Shown here: one piece after another, positions 9,039 to 17,642 of the stretch
Numbering within the stretch: the stretch's first letter is position 1
Layout: every line of letters begins with the position of its first letter
Assembly: GCA_910577785.1 (NCBI GenBank)
Contig: CAJTNT010000006.1
Coordinates: 1-64,000, forward strand
Direction: 5' to 3'
Origin: an uncultured Lachnospiraceae bacterium
Lineage (GTDB): Bacteria > Bacillota > Clostridia > Lachnospirales > Lachnospiraceae
DNA: 64,000 bases
The notes under the pieces: generated by a model
Databases searched by the model: none
What the model saw: only the letters and a program-made list of their open reading frames with translations
Told to the model about the DNA's origin: nothing
Position numbers and translations under genes: made by a program

Positions 9039-9269
9039 CTAATTTAATGCATTCTTGATCTGCTCTACTGCATCCCCAACCGTCACGATCTTCTCCGCTT
9101 CCTCATTGGCAATCTCAATGTCAAATTCTTCTTCCAGCCCCATAATAATCTGGAAGATATCCAGGGAATCCGCCCCCAGGTCGTCCACAAAGGTGGTATC
9201 CATCGTAATCTCCCCTACGTCCACGTTCAGTACTTCTGCGATTATGCCTTTTAATTTTTCAAATTCCAT
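9039..9269 (-). CDS. acpP: Acyl carrier protein
   Basis: A 76-residue acidic carrier of fatty-acid synthesis. The phosphopantetheine attachment motif is GADSLD with Ser35 as the modified residue, followed by the helix IFQIIMGLEEEFDIEI typical of type II ACP. Length and acidity are normal for the family. It lies 12 bases after plsX, so the two are likely co-transcribed. Confidence 0.97.
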   Translation of the reverse strand: MEFEKLKGIIAEVLNVDVGEITMDTTFVDDLGADSLDIFQIIMGLEEEFDIEIANEEAEKIVTVGDAVEQIKNALN

Positions 9270-9281
9270 GATGTTTCCTTT

Positions 9282-10304
9282 CTACTCCGCTTCGATTGGA
9301 GCTGTTCCAATATTCTTTCTGATTTTCTCATTGATCTCCTGTTCCTTAAAGGTGACACACTGGATAATGGAATTGGTTATCTCCTGTGCCTTTGAGCTGC
9401 CGTGCGCCTTAACCACCAGGCCCTTAAGCCCCAGCAGCGGCGCCCCCCCGTACTGGCTGGCATCAAACGCCTTCAAGGTTTCCTTCAGGGCTGGCTTGAC
9501 TAACAGCGCACCTACTTTGCTCCTTGTGCTCTGCATCATCCCCTGCTTGACCATCCCAATCAGCGTGGCGCCCACGCCTTCGTACAGCTTGAGGATGACA
9601 TTTCCCACAAAGGCTTCGCAGACAATGACGTCCGCATCCCCATGCGGGATGTCCCTGGCCTCAATGCTGCCCACGAAGTTAATGTCTGGGCTGTTCTTCA
9701 GCAGCGGGAAAGTCTCCTTGACCAGCGCGTTGCCTTTCTCTTCTTCTGCGCCAATGTTCACAATGGCGACCTTCGGCCTCTTGACGCCCAGTACGTTTTC
9801 CATGTAAATGGAGCCCATTTTGGCAAACTGAACCAGATGGGAAGACCTGGCGTCTACATTTGCGCCACAGTCAATCAGCAAGGACACGCCCTTCTCCGTA
9901 GGGATCAGGGGCGCCAGAGGCGGACGCTCCACGCCTTTGATCCTGCCTATGATGACTTGTCCGCCTACCAGGATTGCCCCAGAGCTGCCTGCGGACACAA
10001 AGGCGTCTGCACTGCCGTCTTTTACCATGTTCATGCCAATGACAATGGATGATTTCTTCTTCTTGCGGATTGCCATTACCGGTGGCTCTGCGGTCTCAAT
10101 GACCTCCTCTGCGTGCACGATTTCAATCTGGGAGCCGCCAAAGGCGCATTTTTCCAGTTCTTCTTTGATGATGTCCTGCTGCCCTACGAGAGCTACCTTG
10201 ATATCCTGCCGCAGCGTAACCGCGCCAACAGCCCCCCTGACCATTTCTGCAGGGGCATTGTCGCCGCCCATGGCGTCCACTGCTACTTTTATCATTTCCT
10301 GCAT
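9282..10304 (-). CDS. plsX: Phosphate acyltransferase PlsX
   Basis: Converts acyl-ACP plus phosphate to acyl-phosphate, the first step of Gram-positive phospholipid synthesis. The family N-terminus IKVAVDAMGGDNAP is clear, and the length (340) is standard. Conserved stretches SAGSSGAILVGG, LIDCGANVD and GNVILKLYEGVG are all present. AAGGAGG lies 7 bases before the ATG at 10304. It heads the run acpP-rnc-smc-ftsY, linking lipid supply with chromosome and secretion functions as in other Clostridia. The usual rpmF neighbour is absent. Confidence 0.96.
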   Translation of the reverse strand: MQEMIKVAVDAMGGDNAPAEMVRGAVGAVTLRQDIKVALVGQQDIIKEELEKCAFGGSQIEIVHAEEVIETAEPPVMAIRKKKKSSIVIGMNMVKDGSADAFVSAGSSGAILVGGQVIIGRIKGVERPPLAPLIPTEKGVSLLIDCGANVDARSSHLVQFAKMGSIYMENVLGVKRPKVAIVNIGAEEEKGNALVKETFPLLKNSPDINFVGSIEARDIPHGDADVIVCEAFVGNVILKLYEGVGATLIGMVKQGMMQSTRSKVGALLVKPALKETLKAFDASQYGGAPLLGLKGLVVKAHGSSKAQEITNSIIQCVTFKEQEINEKIRKNIGTAPIEAE

Positions 10305-10368
10305 GAGACTTCCTCCTTACGGCTCAGGGACAGGAAGGATTTTCCTGCCCGCTGAATGCCTATTTAAG

Positions 10369-10397
10369 AATATACTATAAGTAATGGGAGAAATCAA
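10369..10397 (-). promoter_or_regulatory. Sigma-A type promoter of the plsX operon
   Basis: Read on the - strand: TTGATT (10392-10397), a 17-base spacer, then TATATT (10369-10374), about 65 bases before the plsX start. A hairpin with arms CAGGAA and TTCCTG follows in the leader. No match to the Bacillus FapR operator was recognised. Confidence 0.6.
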
Positions 10398-10601
10398 TAT
10401 GAAAATGAAAAAAGCGAGCAGAATATGGGGGAGGGCTAGAGGGGGGTTTTATAGGGTAGGGGGATAAGGGAGTAAAGGATGGCCATACGGGGCGCTGCAG
10501 AAGTGGGGAGGCTGCAACAGAAACGCGCTCCCGCTCCGCTCGAAAATACCTCGCTAAGTACTGAACCTATGTCAATACTTTGGACACAAAAAGTTGAAAG
10601 T
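10398..10601. other. Intergenic stretch with no gene recognised
   Basis: About 200 bases between the plsX promoter and the transposase remnant. The part at about 10427-10520 is G-rich on the + strand with several G4-G6 runs. I see no open frame, hairpin or known RNA. Confidence 0.5.
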
Positions 10602-10814
10602 TTATGCTGGTTTTTTTAATTCCTTATCCTCCTTTTGCTGGGGTGTCATATAGCGGATGGCACTGTGGATCCTTTTTCGGTTATACCAGCCCTTGTTCTG
10701 CCATATGCCTCTGGACACGCTTTACGCTGCAGGGTGCCCCATTGTCATTGAGGGTACGGCATATTTTGACGGCGCCATACCTCCGTTTGGCCGCGATCAG
10801 CCATCCCATCCCCC
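10602..10814 (-). pseudogene. IS3-family OrfB transposase remnant
   Basis: Two pieces of one transposase are joined out of frame. The upstream piece (10681 to about 10812, - strand) reads RYGAVKICRTLNDNG then PCSVKRVQRHMAEQGL, the helix-turn-helix (HTH_21) typical of IS3/IS150 OrfB. The downstream piece (10602 to about 10692) reads WYNRKRIHSAIRYMTPQQ, the conserved C-terminal end of the integrase domain, and finishes at a TAA at 10602. The DDE catalytic core between them is deleted. Terminal inverted repeats were not recognised. Confidence 0.8.
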
Positions 10815-11540
10815 TCACATTCCATATACTTCATCCAGCAATTTATTATCTGCTATCATCCTATGGTTTTGTTTCATATCTTCCATTCGGCCTGCAGACT
10901 GAGCGTAGATATTATTATCCCCGCCATCGCGCCAGGGAAAAGATTCCCTTCTGCCTCCGGCAGTTTGCCAGTTCCTTTATATAGATTATGGAACATCACC
11001 TGCCATTCCTCCGTGCGCCGAATTTCTAAGTATTTTGCAAAATTATAATTGTGTGTTGCAGCAAAAATCCGTACGCCATTTCTCTGTAATTCCAATAAAA
11101 TTTCCGCAACCAGTGGCTATAATTCTGGATTCAGATTTGCCTCTGGCTCATCCCATAAGAGAATGCACCCTTCTTCTAATAAACCATTACGGATCAGCTT
11201 CCACAAAAGCCCTATTTTTCTCAGCCCCTCCGCTTCCAGCGAAAAATCTATTTTCTTTCCATCCCTTTTCAACACGTAAAAAGAGTCGTCCTCCAAAATG
11301 ACCGTTCCGTCAATGGCATTGCTGATTTTCTCAAGAATGCCCTGCATAATTCCTGAAATTTCACGGGTTTCTGGCAAGGAAGCCTTTACCATTGATCCCA
11401 TCACAAAACTGCAGCTCAAATCCAGCTGTAATACCATCGTTTCCTGTTGGGTTTTCCAGGGAATATTGGTTATTCTTCCTCCCTTTCCTGCAAAATCCCA
11501 TGACATTGCAAATTTCAATGGATTTTATTGGCACAATGCC
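10815..11540 (-). pseudogene. AAA-family ATPase remnant (C-terminal half)
   Basis: The conserved text runs from MKFAMSWDF through SLEAEGLRKIGLLWKL to LLWDEPEANLNPEL (Walker B). A TAG (11117-11119) then breaks the frame, and the same frame resumes with PLVAEILLELQRNGVRIF and ATHNYNFAKYLEIRRTEE. A further shift near 10880 leads to a tail ADNKLLDEVYGM and a stop at 10815. Walker A and the whole N-terminal part are missing. The family resembles AAA_21-type ATPases common in defence and toxin modules. At least one stop, one frameshift and one truncation make it dead. Confidence 0.75.
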
Positions 11541-11598
11541 ACCTCCCTATTCTCTTTCTCCTTATACTTGCCGAAATGATACGCCATTTTCGCCTGTC

Positions 11599-11856
11599 AG
11601 GTTAGGCCTGTACCTGGTCAGCCTTTCAGAAAACAGCCAGGAAATCCCTGCTCCATCCAATATTGCTGACATTTCTACAGAAGATGGGCAGACAACGTAT
11701 ATCTCCACGGACATGAACGCATACCGGCGCGACACTCGGGCAGTAAAGAAAATGCTCTCCATCCCGGCATGGTTTGCGAAAGAAGCAGAAGAGCATAACA
11801 TCAGCCTCTCAAAAGTTTTACAGGACGCATTAAAAGAACAGCTCCATCTTGCATAA
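11599..11856 (+). pseudogene. HicB-type antitoxin remnant (C-terminal 86 codons)
   Basis: The readable part begins RLGLYLVSLSENSQEIPAPS and ends with a ribbon-helix-helix-like segment ISLSKVLQDALKEQLHLA. This is the C-terminal two thirds of a HicB antitoxin. Its start and the usual YPAIFHKEE...FPDL N-terminus are missing; upstream bases belong to the antisense ATPase remnant. No HicA toxin gene is seen. It resembles the second HicB at 29908-30324 (shared pattern D-x-K/R-AVKK-x-L-x-IP-x-W). Confidence 0.72.
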
Positions 11857-11860
11857 AAAA

Positions 11861-11898
11861 GATGGGAGGCTACAGATTCCACTCTGTAATCTCCCATC
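11861..11898 (+). terminator. Hairpin after the hicB remnant
   Basis: Arms GATGGGAG (11861-11868) and CTCCCATC (11891-11898) pair perfectly, with further inner pairing of CTACAGA and TCTGTA. The following sequence is T-rich but not a clean run. A probable terminator of the former hic transcript. Confidence 0.55.
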
Positions 11899-12075
11899 CT
11901 ATCCTCCTAACTTATCTTATCTGTTTTATTTTAGGACATTCTTACTATTTATCCAAAAATAATTATACATGGATGTGACATAGCTCTGGTTTTTGGCTGT
12001 GTCCAGATAGTAATGACATGAAAACCAAAATACTCTTGATTTTCTTATAGGATTCACCTATAATAAATGTTACAG

Positions 12076-12228
12076 ATGAAAAGGGTGATATGTGTGCTTA
12101 GGGCAATTGACGTTGCTGAATATTTTTTGAGCAAAGACCCGGAACGGAAGTTGTTTACCAAAAAATTACAGACAAAAAATGGCAGGAAATTTTATGAAGG
12201 AAATGCACGTCTTTGGGCAGGTTCTTAG
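12076..12228 (+). pseudogene. Panacea-domain (DUF4065) antitoxin, N-terminal fragment
   Basis: From about 12100 the frame reads RAIDVAEYFLSKDPERKLFT then KKLQTKNGRKFYEGNARL. This matches the N-terminal helix region of Panacea (SocA/GepA-like, DUF4065) antitoxins, where it is normally followed by N-K-x-L-H-L-A-Q. Here homology ends near 12213 and the frame stops at 12226-12228. The rest of the antitoxin (normally another ~100 residues) has been deleted and the next gene begins at once in another frame. Family call from memory of the motif; reasonably confident. Confidence 0.65.
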
Positions 12229-12630
12229 CTTGAAGATACGATACAAGAATAGCGGCAATGTTTCTTCGGTGGCACACCCATATTTGGTTGTCGGCGTGAA
12301 CCACGAATTAAATGTAGTGGAAATAGCCCAGCTGGAATCCTTAAGAGGAAAGGAATGGAAAGCATTTAAATGGGGGAACAAGCCGATATACGCAACAAAT
12401 CCGGCAGAAACGGTGATCGACAGGGACAGCTACATACAGATGGACAACACATTCCTTTTAGAAAATCACAGCAAACTAGAATGCTATCGCAGGCAAAAGG
12501 ACAAATTGAGCGAAAAAAGCTAAATGCCGTAGTAAAGGCCGATAGGGAATATCACGAAACACATCAGATTGATGAGGATAAGCAGGTCTATATGCCCATT
12601 GATGAGCTGGTAAGTTTGCAGAATACATAA
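12209..12630 (+). pseudogene. Toxin-like partner of the Panacea module, frameshifted
   Basis: One frame (open from 12179 to 12523) encodes GQVLSLKIRYKNSGNVSSVA, HPYLVVGVNHELNVVEIAQL and DRDSYIQMDNTFLLEN. It stops at KLSEKS. The next frame continues the same protein with KKLNAVVKADREYHETHQID to a stop at 12628-12630. A single A missing from the A6 run at about 12514-12519 explains the break. The family is a small protein commonly found beside Panacea antitoxins and is presumably the toxin; I do not know its activity. Its own start is lost in the deletion that fused it to the antitoxin fragment. Confidence 0.6.
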
Positions 12631-12638
12631 AAATTACG

Positions 12639-12666
12639 ACACGCCCTAATTTAAGGGCGTGTTTTC
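12639..12666 (+). terminator. Rho-independent terminator
   Basis: A perfect 9-bp stem (ACACGCCCT at 12639-12647 with AGGGCGTGT at 12654-12662), a 6-base loop and TTTT. It ends the toxin-antitoxin transcript on the + strand, facing ruvA. Confidence 0.85.
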
Positions 12667-12748
12667 AAGCGAAATAAAAAATAGAAAGAACATATGGTGC
12701 GGCTTCCACAGCCATGATAGTTCACAACTACCCTTCCTATACCGTCCT

Positions 12749-13360
12749 CTACAGAAAAGACATCTGCTTCAAGCAAAGCTTCAGCAGTTCTTCTACCGTC
12801 ATCTCCGGGGCAAGCTCAATCTTGCCCACAGATTTCCAGGCCTCCGAGGAAGAATAGCCCAGTGCCACCAGCGCCTGCACGGCCTCAGCCTTGACCGCAG
12901 AAGAGGAATCCTGTGAAATAGCCTGGGCGGCTGGGGATACGTTCCCTGCTACCGGGACAAGGCTTAGCCTGTCTTTTAACTCCAGGATTACCCGTTGCGC
13001 CGTTTTGCTGCCGATGCCTGGGGCTTTGGCAATCGCTTTTGCATCCTCGCCCAAGACGGCAATCCGCAAATCATCAGGCGTTAAGGCGGTCAAGATCGCC
13101 AGCGCCCCTTTCGGGCCTATCCCATTCACCCCCAGCAGCAGCCGAAAGACCTGCAGATCGTCCCGGCTTAGAAACCCATACAGTTCCATCAAATCCTCTT
13201 TCACATGAAGATAGGTATACACCTTCACCGACTGGCCAATCCCGCCCAGCCGGCCAACCATATTGGCGGGCATACGGATCTCATAGCCAATCTGCCCAGC
13301 CTCCACCACAATAGACTCCGGCTGGATTTCCACTAATTCTCCCTTAATATAGGAATACAT
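12749..13360 (-). CDS. ruvA: Holliday junction branch migration protein RuvA
   Basis: A DNA-binding subunit that holds four-way junctions for the RuvB motor. Residues MYSYIKGELVEI (OB-fold start), the helix-hairpin-helix segments LLGVNGIGPKGALAIL and APGIGSKTAQRVILEL, and the C-terminal domain III (AVQALVALGYSSSEA) are all present. I chose the ATG at 13360 (203 residues), preceded by GAGG and overlapping the miaB stop in a TAATGATG junction, which implies coupling. The usual downstream neighbour ruvB is absent; a decayed toxin-antitoxin module lies there instead. Confidence 0.95.
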   Translation of the reverse strand: MYSYIKGELVEIQPESIVVEAGQIGYEIRMPANMVGRLGGIGQSVKVYTYLHVKEDLMELYGFLSRDDLQVFRLLLGVNGIGPKGALAILTALTPDDLRIAVLGEDAKAIAKAPGIGSKTAQRVILELKDRLSLVPVAGNVSPAAQAISQDSSSAVKAEAVQALVALGYSSSEAWKSVGKIELAPEMTVEELLKLCLKQMSFL

Positions 13361-13362
13361 CA

Positions 13363-14811
13363 TTACCTCACTGCCTCTCCAAAGAAATAAAACCCCTTGC
13401 ATTCCTTCAGTTTCACATTCACCAACTTGCCAATCAAATCTTCTGTCCCTGGAAAATGCACGATTAAATTATTACTTAATCTCCCTGTTACCAGCCCGGA
13501 AGCCCGCGCATTCACCTCTTCTACCAGCACGGCCTCTGTCCGTCCCATGAGGCGCTCTGCCTTCTGTGCGGCAATGCGCTGCACCTCTGTGAGCAGACGG
13601 TCAAAGCGTTCCTTCACCACATCCTCTGGCACCTGCTGTTCCATCGCCGCCGCAGGCGTCCCCGTGCGCTTGGAATAGATAAACGTAAAGGCACTGTCAT
13701 AGCCTACCCTGTACACCACATCCATCGTTTCCTGGAAATCCTCCTCCGTCTCGCCCGGAAACCCCACAATAATATCCGTTGTCAAAGCAATATCCGGAAC
13801 AGCTGCCCGGATTTTCTCCACCAGGGACAGGTACTGCTCTTTGTCATAACGGCGGTTCATCTGTTTGAGGATACGGCTGCTGCCTGACTGCAGGGGAAGA
13901 TGCAGGTGCTTACAGATTTTGCTCGACGCCCCCATTACCTCAATCAGCTCATCCGAAAGATCCTTTGGGTGGGAAGTCATAAAGCGGATGCGGGAAATGC
14001 CTTCGATTTGCTCCACCTCCCGCAGCAGATCCGCAAAACGAACCGGCGGCTCCAGGTTCTTGCCATAAGAATTGACATTCTGCCCCAGAAGCATGACCTC
14101 GGCCACGCCGTCTGCCGCCAGACGGCGGATTTCACGGACAATATCCTCCGGCCTGCGGCTGCGCTCCCTGCCGCGCACATAAGGCACGATACAATAACTA
14201 CAGAAATTATTGCACCCAAACATAATATTCACCCCAGATTTAAAGGAATATTTCCGTTCCATCGGCAGATCCTCGACAATCCTGTCCGTATCCTTCCAAA
14301 TATCAATCACCGCATCCTGTTGCTGCAGAGCCAAAAAAAGCAATTCCGCAAATTTATAAATATTATGCGTCCCAAAAACCAAATTCACAAACGGATAGCT
14401 CTTCTGAATCCTTTCAATTACTTCCGGTTCCTGCATCATGCAGCCGCAAAGGGCAATCTTCCTATGGGGATTACGCTTCTTAGCCGCATTCAGATATCCC
14501 AGACGCCCCCACACTTTATTATTGGCGTTTTCACGCACAGTACAAGTATTATAAATAACAAAATCTGCCTCTTCACTGTCTGCCGGCACATATCCCACGG
14601 CCTTAAGAATGCCTGACAGCTTCTCCGAATCCCGGGCATTCATCTGACAGCCAAACGTCTGCACAAAAAATGTAGGCTTCCTCCCCAATTCCGCTTCCAT
14701 CGCCTGCAGCAATTGGCGGCATTTTGCCATAAAATAATACTGCCGCCCCGGCTCCTCCAGCGGCGGCTCCTGCCTTACATCCATCTGATCCAACTCTATC
14801 TCCTGATACAT
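13363..14811 (-). CDS. miaB: tRNA-2-methylthio-N6-dimethylallyladenosine synthase MiaB
   Basis: A radical SAM methylthiotransferase acting on i6A37 of tRNA. The N-terminal UPF0004 domain begins TFFVQTFGCQMNARDSE and carries its three cluster cysteines. The radical SAM motif is CNNFCSYC within FGCNNFCSYCIVPYVRG, and a C-terminal TRAM domain ends with VNVKLKECKGFYFFGE. At 482 residues it is the usual length with a short N-terminal extension. It is followed immediately by ruvA. Confidence 0.95.
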   Translation of the reverse strand: MYQEIELDQMDVRQEPPLEEPGRQYYFMAKCRQLLQAMEAELGRKPTFFVQTFGCQMNARDSEKLSGILKAVGYVPADSEEADFVIYNTCTVRENANNKVWGRLGYLNAAKKRNPHRKIALCGCMMQEPEVIERIQKSYPFVNLVFGTHNIYKFAELLFLALQQQDAVIDIWKDTDRIVEDLPMERKYSFKSGVNIMFGCNNFCSYCIVPYVRGRERSRRPEDIVREIRRLAADGVAEVMLLGQNVNSYGKNLEPPVRFADLLREVEQIEGISRIRFMTSHPKDLSDELIEVMGASSKICKHLHLPLQSGSSRILKQMNRRYDKEQYLSLVEKIRAAVPDIALTTDIIVGFPGETEEDFQETMDVVYRVGYDSAFTFIYSKRTGTPAAAMEQQVPEDVVKERFDRLLTEVQRIAAQKAERLMGRTEAVLVEEVNARASGLVTGRLSNNLIVHFPGTEDLIGKLVNVKLKECKGFYFFGEAVR

Positions 14812-14916
14812 CCTTCCAGGCCTCTCCTTTATCCCAATGCTATTTTACAATAATACCGCCGTATGAAACGGTATACAAGATTAACTTTCGCAGCCAGCGC
14901 CAGACGGTTCGGGGAG

Positions 14917-15306
14917 CTAATACCCTTGCGGACGCACCACCCCTTCATACCCCGCCTTTTTCCCCAGCTGTTCCAGCCCATCCAGCACTTCCTCCTGCGA
15001 GTACTGATGCATCCTCAGAAACTCCTCCCCCTTCTCGCCCATGTACTGATAGATGAGAACCGCAGCCGCCACCTCCTCCTGGTTCGTGTAGTCAAGTTCA
15101 TCCAGGAGCAGGTTCTCCGCCTCATTGATTTCTCCCCGGTCAATCAGTTCCTTATAGGAGTCCACCCCTCTCCCAGAGACTTCAAACTTCCCCTCCTGTT
15201 CCAGCTCTACCTGCGTATATTTTTTGCCCAGCAGAACGGAAAACATTACCCTTGCGGCTTCCTTAATCATCCGCATTACATAGTCTTTCTCATCATCATA
15301 CAACAT
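14917..15306 (-). CDS. DUF6483-like small acidic protein
   Basis: A 130-residue soluble, helical, acidic protein with no transmembrane segment. The text MLYDDEKDYVMRMIKEAARV matches a family common in Clostridia that I recall as DUF6483; function unknown. I chose the ATG at 15306 because GAGGG lies 7 bases upstream; the longer reading from 15378 begins with residues unlike the family. It follows the DUF/pRiA4b-like gene on the same strand. Confidence 0.7.
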   Translation of the reverse strand: MLYDDEKDYVMRMIKEAARVMFSVLLGKKYTQVELEQEGKFEVSGRGVDSYKELIDRGEINEAENLLLDELDYTNQEEVAAAVLIYQYMGEKGEEFLRMHQYSQEEVLDGLEQLGKKAGYEGVVRPQGY

Positions 15307-15368
15307 AGCGATTCCCTCTGCCTTTCTATTCGATGTACTAGTACAGGCTCCTATCACAAAGGAACACG

Positions 15369-17039
15369 TCAGTCCCAATCCTCATACTGAACCGGCGCAT
15401 CCCCTACCGTCTTGATAATGTCAAATCTTTCTGTCTCTTTCTCCAAAACCCGCAGCACCTTGCACTGGAACTGCCATTCGTCCCCAAAGTCAAACAGGTA
15501 TTTGAATTTCGTCCCCTTTTCCAGCCCCAGCTCATCCAGCCGCTTCTGGCTGACCGTCGGCTGCCCTTCCCCTACTCCTTCTGCATAGTAGCAGTCCTCA
15601 CGGCTCCACCTTACGTTGTCCATAAAAAATACATAGGCATGGTCGTCATCAAAGCCAAATGCTTTCTGGATGGCCTCATGCAGCGTCAGCAATGTCTCTT
15701 TCCCGGAAATCCGAATATGGCGGTAGCATCCTGTGCGGATGGAAACACTGATTACATAAGTCTCCTTGGAAGGCGCCCTCTTTGCCTTCGGCTCAAATTC
15801 ACGGATTTTGCTGGATTTGGGGGTCACCGGCCCAAAAATCTCGTTCAGCCGCTCTTCCGTTTCCCTGGAGAGGACGCCCATCTCCGCCATCAGCTTCATC
15901 TGCGCCACCATTTCCTCCGGCACCTCCCTTAATTTCTCTGGCTCCAGCTCTAGGATAGCGCGCACCGTATCGGCAACGACTTGCATCTCATCTTCTTCAT
16001 CCAGCCCAAAATGCTCCATGAAATCACACTCCGCTGCTTCTAATGCGGGCAGTTCCTCCTCTATGCAAAGCTTCACCTTCATCCTCTCACAGAAGGCCTT
16101 TATAAAAGCGTAGCTGCGCTGATCCGGCACTTTTATCTCTTTCGGGCAGACCTTTGCCTGCAATAAGGCATCCAGAAACATTTCCAGCAGCTCCTGCGGC
16201 TTCTCTTCAAAATGTTCTGCAAGATCAACCGGCAGAATCTGATCTGTGCTGGCATCCACGGCTAACAGCACCAGGGGAAAGTAGGGGGCTTTCTGCCTGT
16301 CTTTCCCATCACGTACTGGCCGTGGGCAGCGGACAAGCCCACATTCCCATGTCCCTGACTTTTTTATTCTCTTGATATTGGCAATGGCAATGTCATTTGA
16401 CGGCTTGGGCGCGGCCCACTCTGGCTTACGTGCCTTGGGAAGGACAGCCGTCTTCTGCTCATATTTCCCATCCGTCCATTCCAGCATCGGCACTTCCTCT
16501 GTCAAGGCATTGACTGGCTGAAGGCCCAGCTCATAAGAATGCCTTCCCTCCAGCAGCCTGGCCATCTCAAGGGCTGCCGACATAGCCCTGACAATATCTT
16601 TTTTATCCTGATCCTCCCGCAGATGCCAGGGGCAGTAATAAGGCGTATATTTCATAAACTGGGGATAGGCGTTTTTGCCGGAAATCCTGATTCCATGGAA
16701 GCGGGCATAATGCCTGACTTCTTCCTGTTCTTCGGGGCTTAAGCTGTCCTTTGTCTCATAGACGCACTGCAGGCTTTCCTGCATGAAAAGGTACTCCTGC
16801 AGTTCATTCGGAGACAGGCTGAAAGGATCCGCCTCTAAAATCCTGCGGAAGCTGCCAATCCCCTCTTCCCCGATATACAGCGCCAATCCGCAGAGCCCGC
16901 CGCTTGCCCCCAGGATGCTGACGTATCCCATCCTGCCTCCAGACAGGTTGATGGCAAATATCTCTTCCTCCCGCATGGCTTTCCATAATTTTGTTTTCTT
17001 ATATTCAAACGAAACTTCATATAATTGATCTGCCGTCAT
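15369..17039 (-). CDS. Large protein with C-terminal pRiA4b ORF-3-like domain
   Basis: A 556-residue soluble protein. The last ~130 residues match the plasmid pRiA4b ORF-3-like domain: VISVSIRTGCYRHIRISG, a helix LHEAIQKAFGFDDDHAYVFF, and KFKYLFDFGDEWQF. The first ~400 residues are of unknown function, with an SEC-C-free, acidic, helical composition and a DASTDQILPVDLAEHF strand pattern. Start chosen at the ATG at 17039 (MTADQLYEV), which has AAGGAG 6 bases upstream; the frame is open further up but overlaps the acetyltransferase gene. Function unknown; the C-terminal fold occurs in stand-alone and fused proteins in many bacteria. Confidence 0.7.
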   Translation of the reverse strand: MTADQLYEVSFEYKKTKLWKAMREEEIFAINLSGGRMGYVSILGASGGLCGLALYIGEEGIGSFRRILEADPFSLSPNELQEYLFMQESLQCVYETKDSLSPEEQEEVRHYARFHGIRISGKNAYPQFMKYTPYYCPWHLREDQDKKDIVRAMSAALEMARLLEGRHSYELGLQPVNALTEEVPMLEWTDGKYEQKTAVLPKARKPEWAAPKPSNDIAIANIKRIKKSGTWECGLVRCPRPVRDGKDRQKAPYFPLVLLAVDASTDQILPVDLAEHFEEKPQELLEMFLDALLQAKVCPKEIKVPDQRSYAFIKAFCERMKVKLCIEEELPALEAAECDFMEHFGLDEEDEMQVVADTVRAILELEPEKLREVPEEMVAQMKLMAEMGVLSRETEERLNEIFGPVTPKSSKIREFEPKAKRAPSKETYVISVSIRTGCYRHIRISGKETLLTLHEAIQKAFGFDDDHAYVFFMDNVRWSREDCYYAEGVGEGQPTVSQKRLDELGLEKGTKFKYLFDFGDEWQFQCKVLRVLEKETERFDIIKTVGDAPVQYEDWD

Positions 17040-17049
17040 ATTTTTCTCC

Positions 17050-17595
17050 TTACTTTTGGGGTGGCAGGGCATACTCCAACTGGCAATCACATGGCTCTGC
17101 TTCTGTAAGTTCCCTGTCATACTCCTCTGCTTCCACACAGCCCATGTTATGATAAAACGCCTGGGTTTCCTCTGCGGAATGGGAAGAAATATAGAGTTTC
17201 CCTGCCCCCAGTTTCTGCCCGGCGATGATGGCGCATCGAAACAGCTTCTTGCCGACGCCCCTTCCCCTATATTCACAAGACACATGGATGCTGGAAAGCT
17301 GGACATATTGCAGGCATGAGCCAAAGCGCCTGCTCTCTACCGAAGCAAAAGCAATCAGGCTGCCCTCATAAAACACGCCAAAAACAAACCCGCCCGTGCG
17401 GATGGTATTCTTCAAGCATTTTACCAGGAAATCATACTCTTCTTTCTTCCAGTCGTCAATAAAGGGGACATCCTTAAGCCTCCATTCCCCTGCCTCCTTG
17501 CGCCAGCAGCGGCTAACCACCTGCCGGCGTGTAAAGCGGGAGAAAAGGCCAGGGGTAACCTGCCCTTCTGATAAGATTTGGTATACTGCTTCCAT
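17050..17595 (-). CDS. GNAT-family N-acetyltransferase
   Basis: A 181-residue acyl-CoA-dependent acetyltransferase of unknown substrate. The acetyl-CoA loop is YRGRGVGKKLF, preceded by the strand LQYVQLSSIHVSCE and followed by GAGKLYISSHSAEETQAFYHNMG, the classic GNAT motif B order. I chose the ATG at 17595 because GGAG is 6 bases upstream; the ATG at 17607 has no site. It ends 10 bases before the next gene, so the two are probably one transcript. Confidence 0.85.
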   Translation of the reverse strand: MEAVYQILSEGQVTPGLFSRFTRRQVVSRCWRKEAGEWRLKDVPFIDDWKKEEYDFLVKCLKNTIRTGGFVFGVFYEGSLIAFASVESRRFGSCLQYVQLSSIHVSCEYRGRGVGKKLFRCAIIAGQKLGAGKLYISSHSAEETQAFYHNMGCVEAEEYDRELTEAEPCDCQLEYALPPQK

Positions 17596-17642
17596 ACTTT
17601 TCTCCATTGTAACAATTTTGAAACAAAAATCTTCCTAACGCG

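Noticed and set aside
15307..15378. Longer start of the DUF6483-like protein with a lipoprotein-like GLTCSFVIGAC leader
   Set aside because: The family begins at MLYDDEKDY and a ribosome site precedes that ATG. The leader overlaps the neighbouring gene end.
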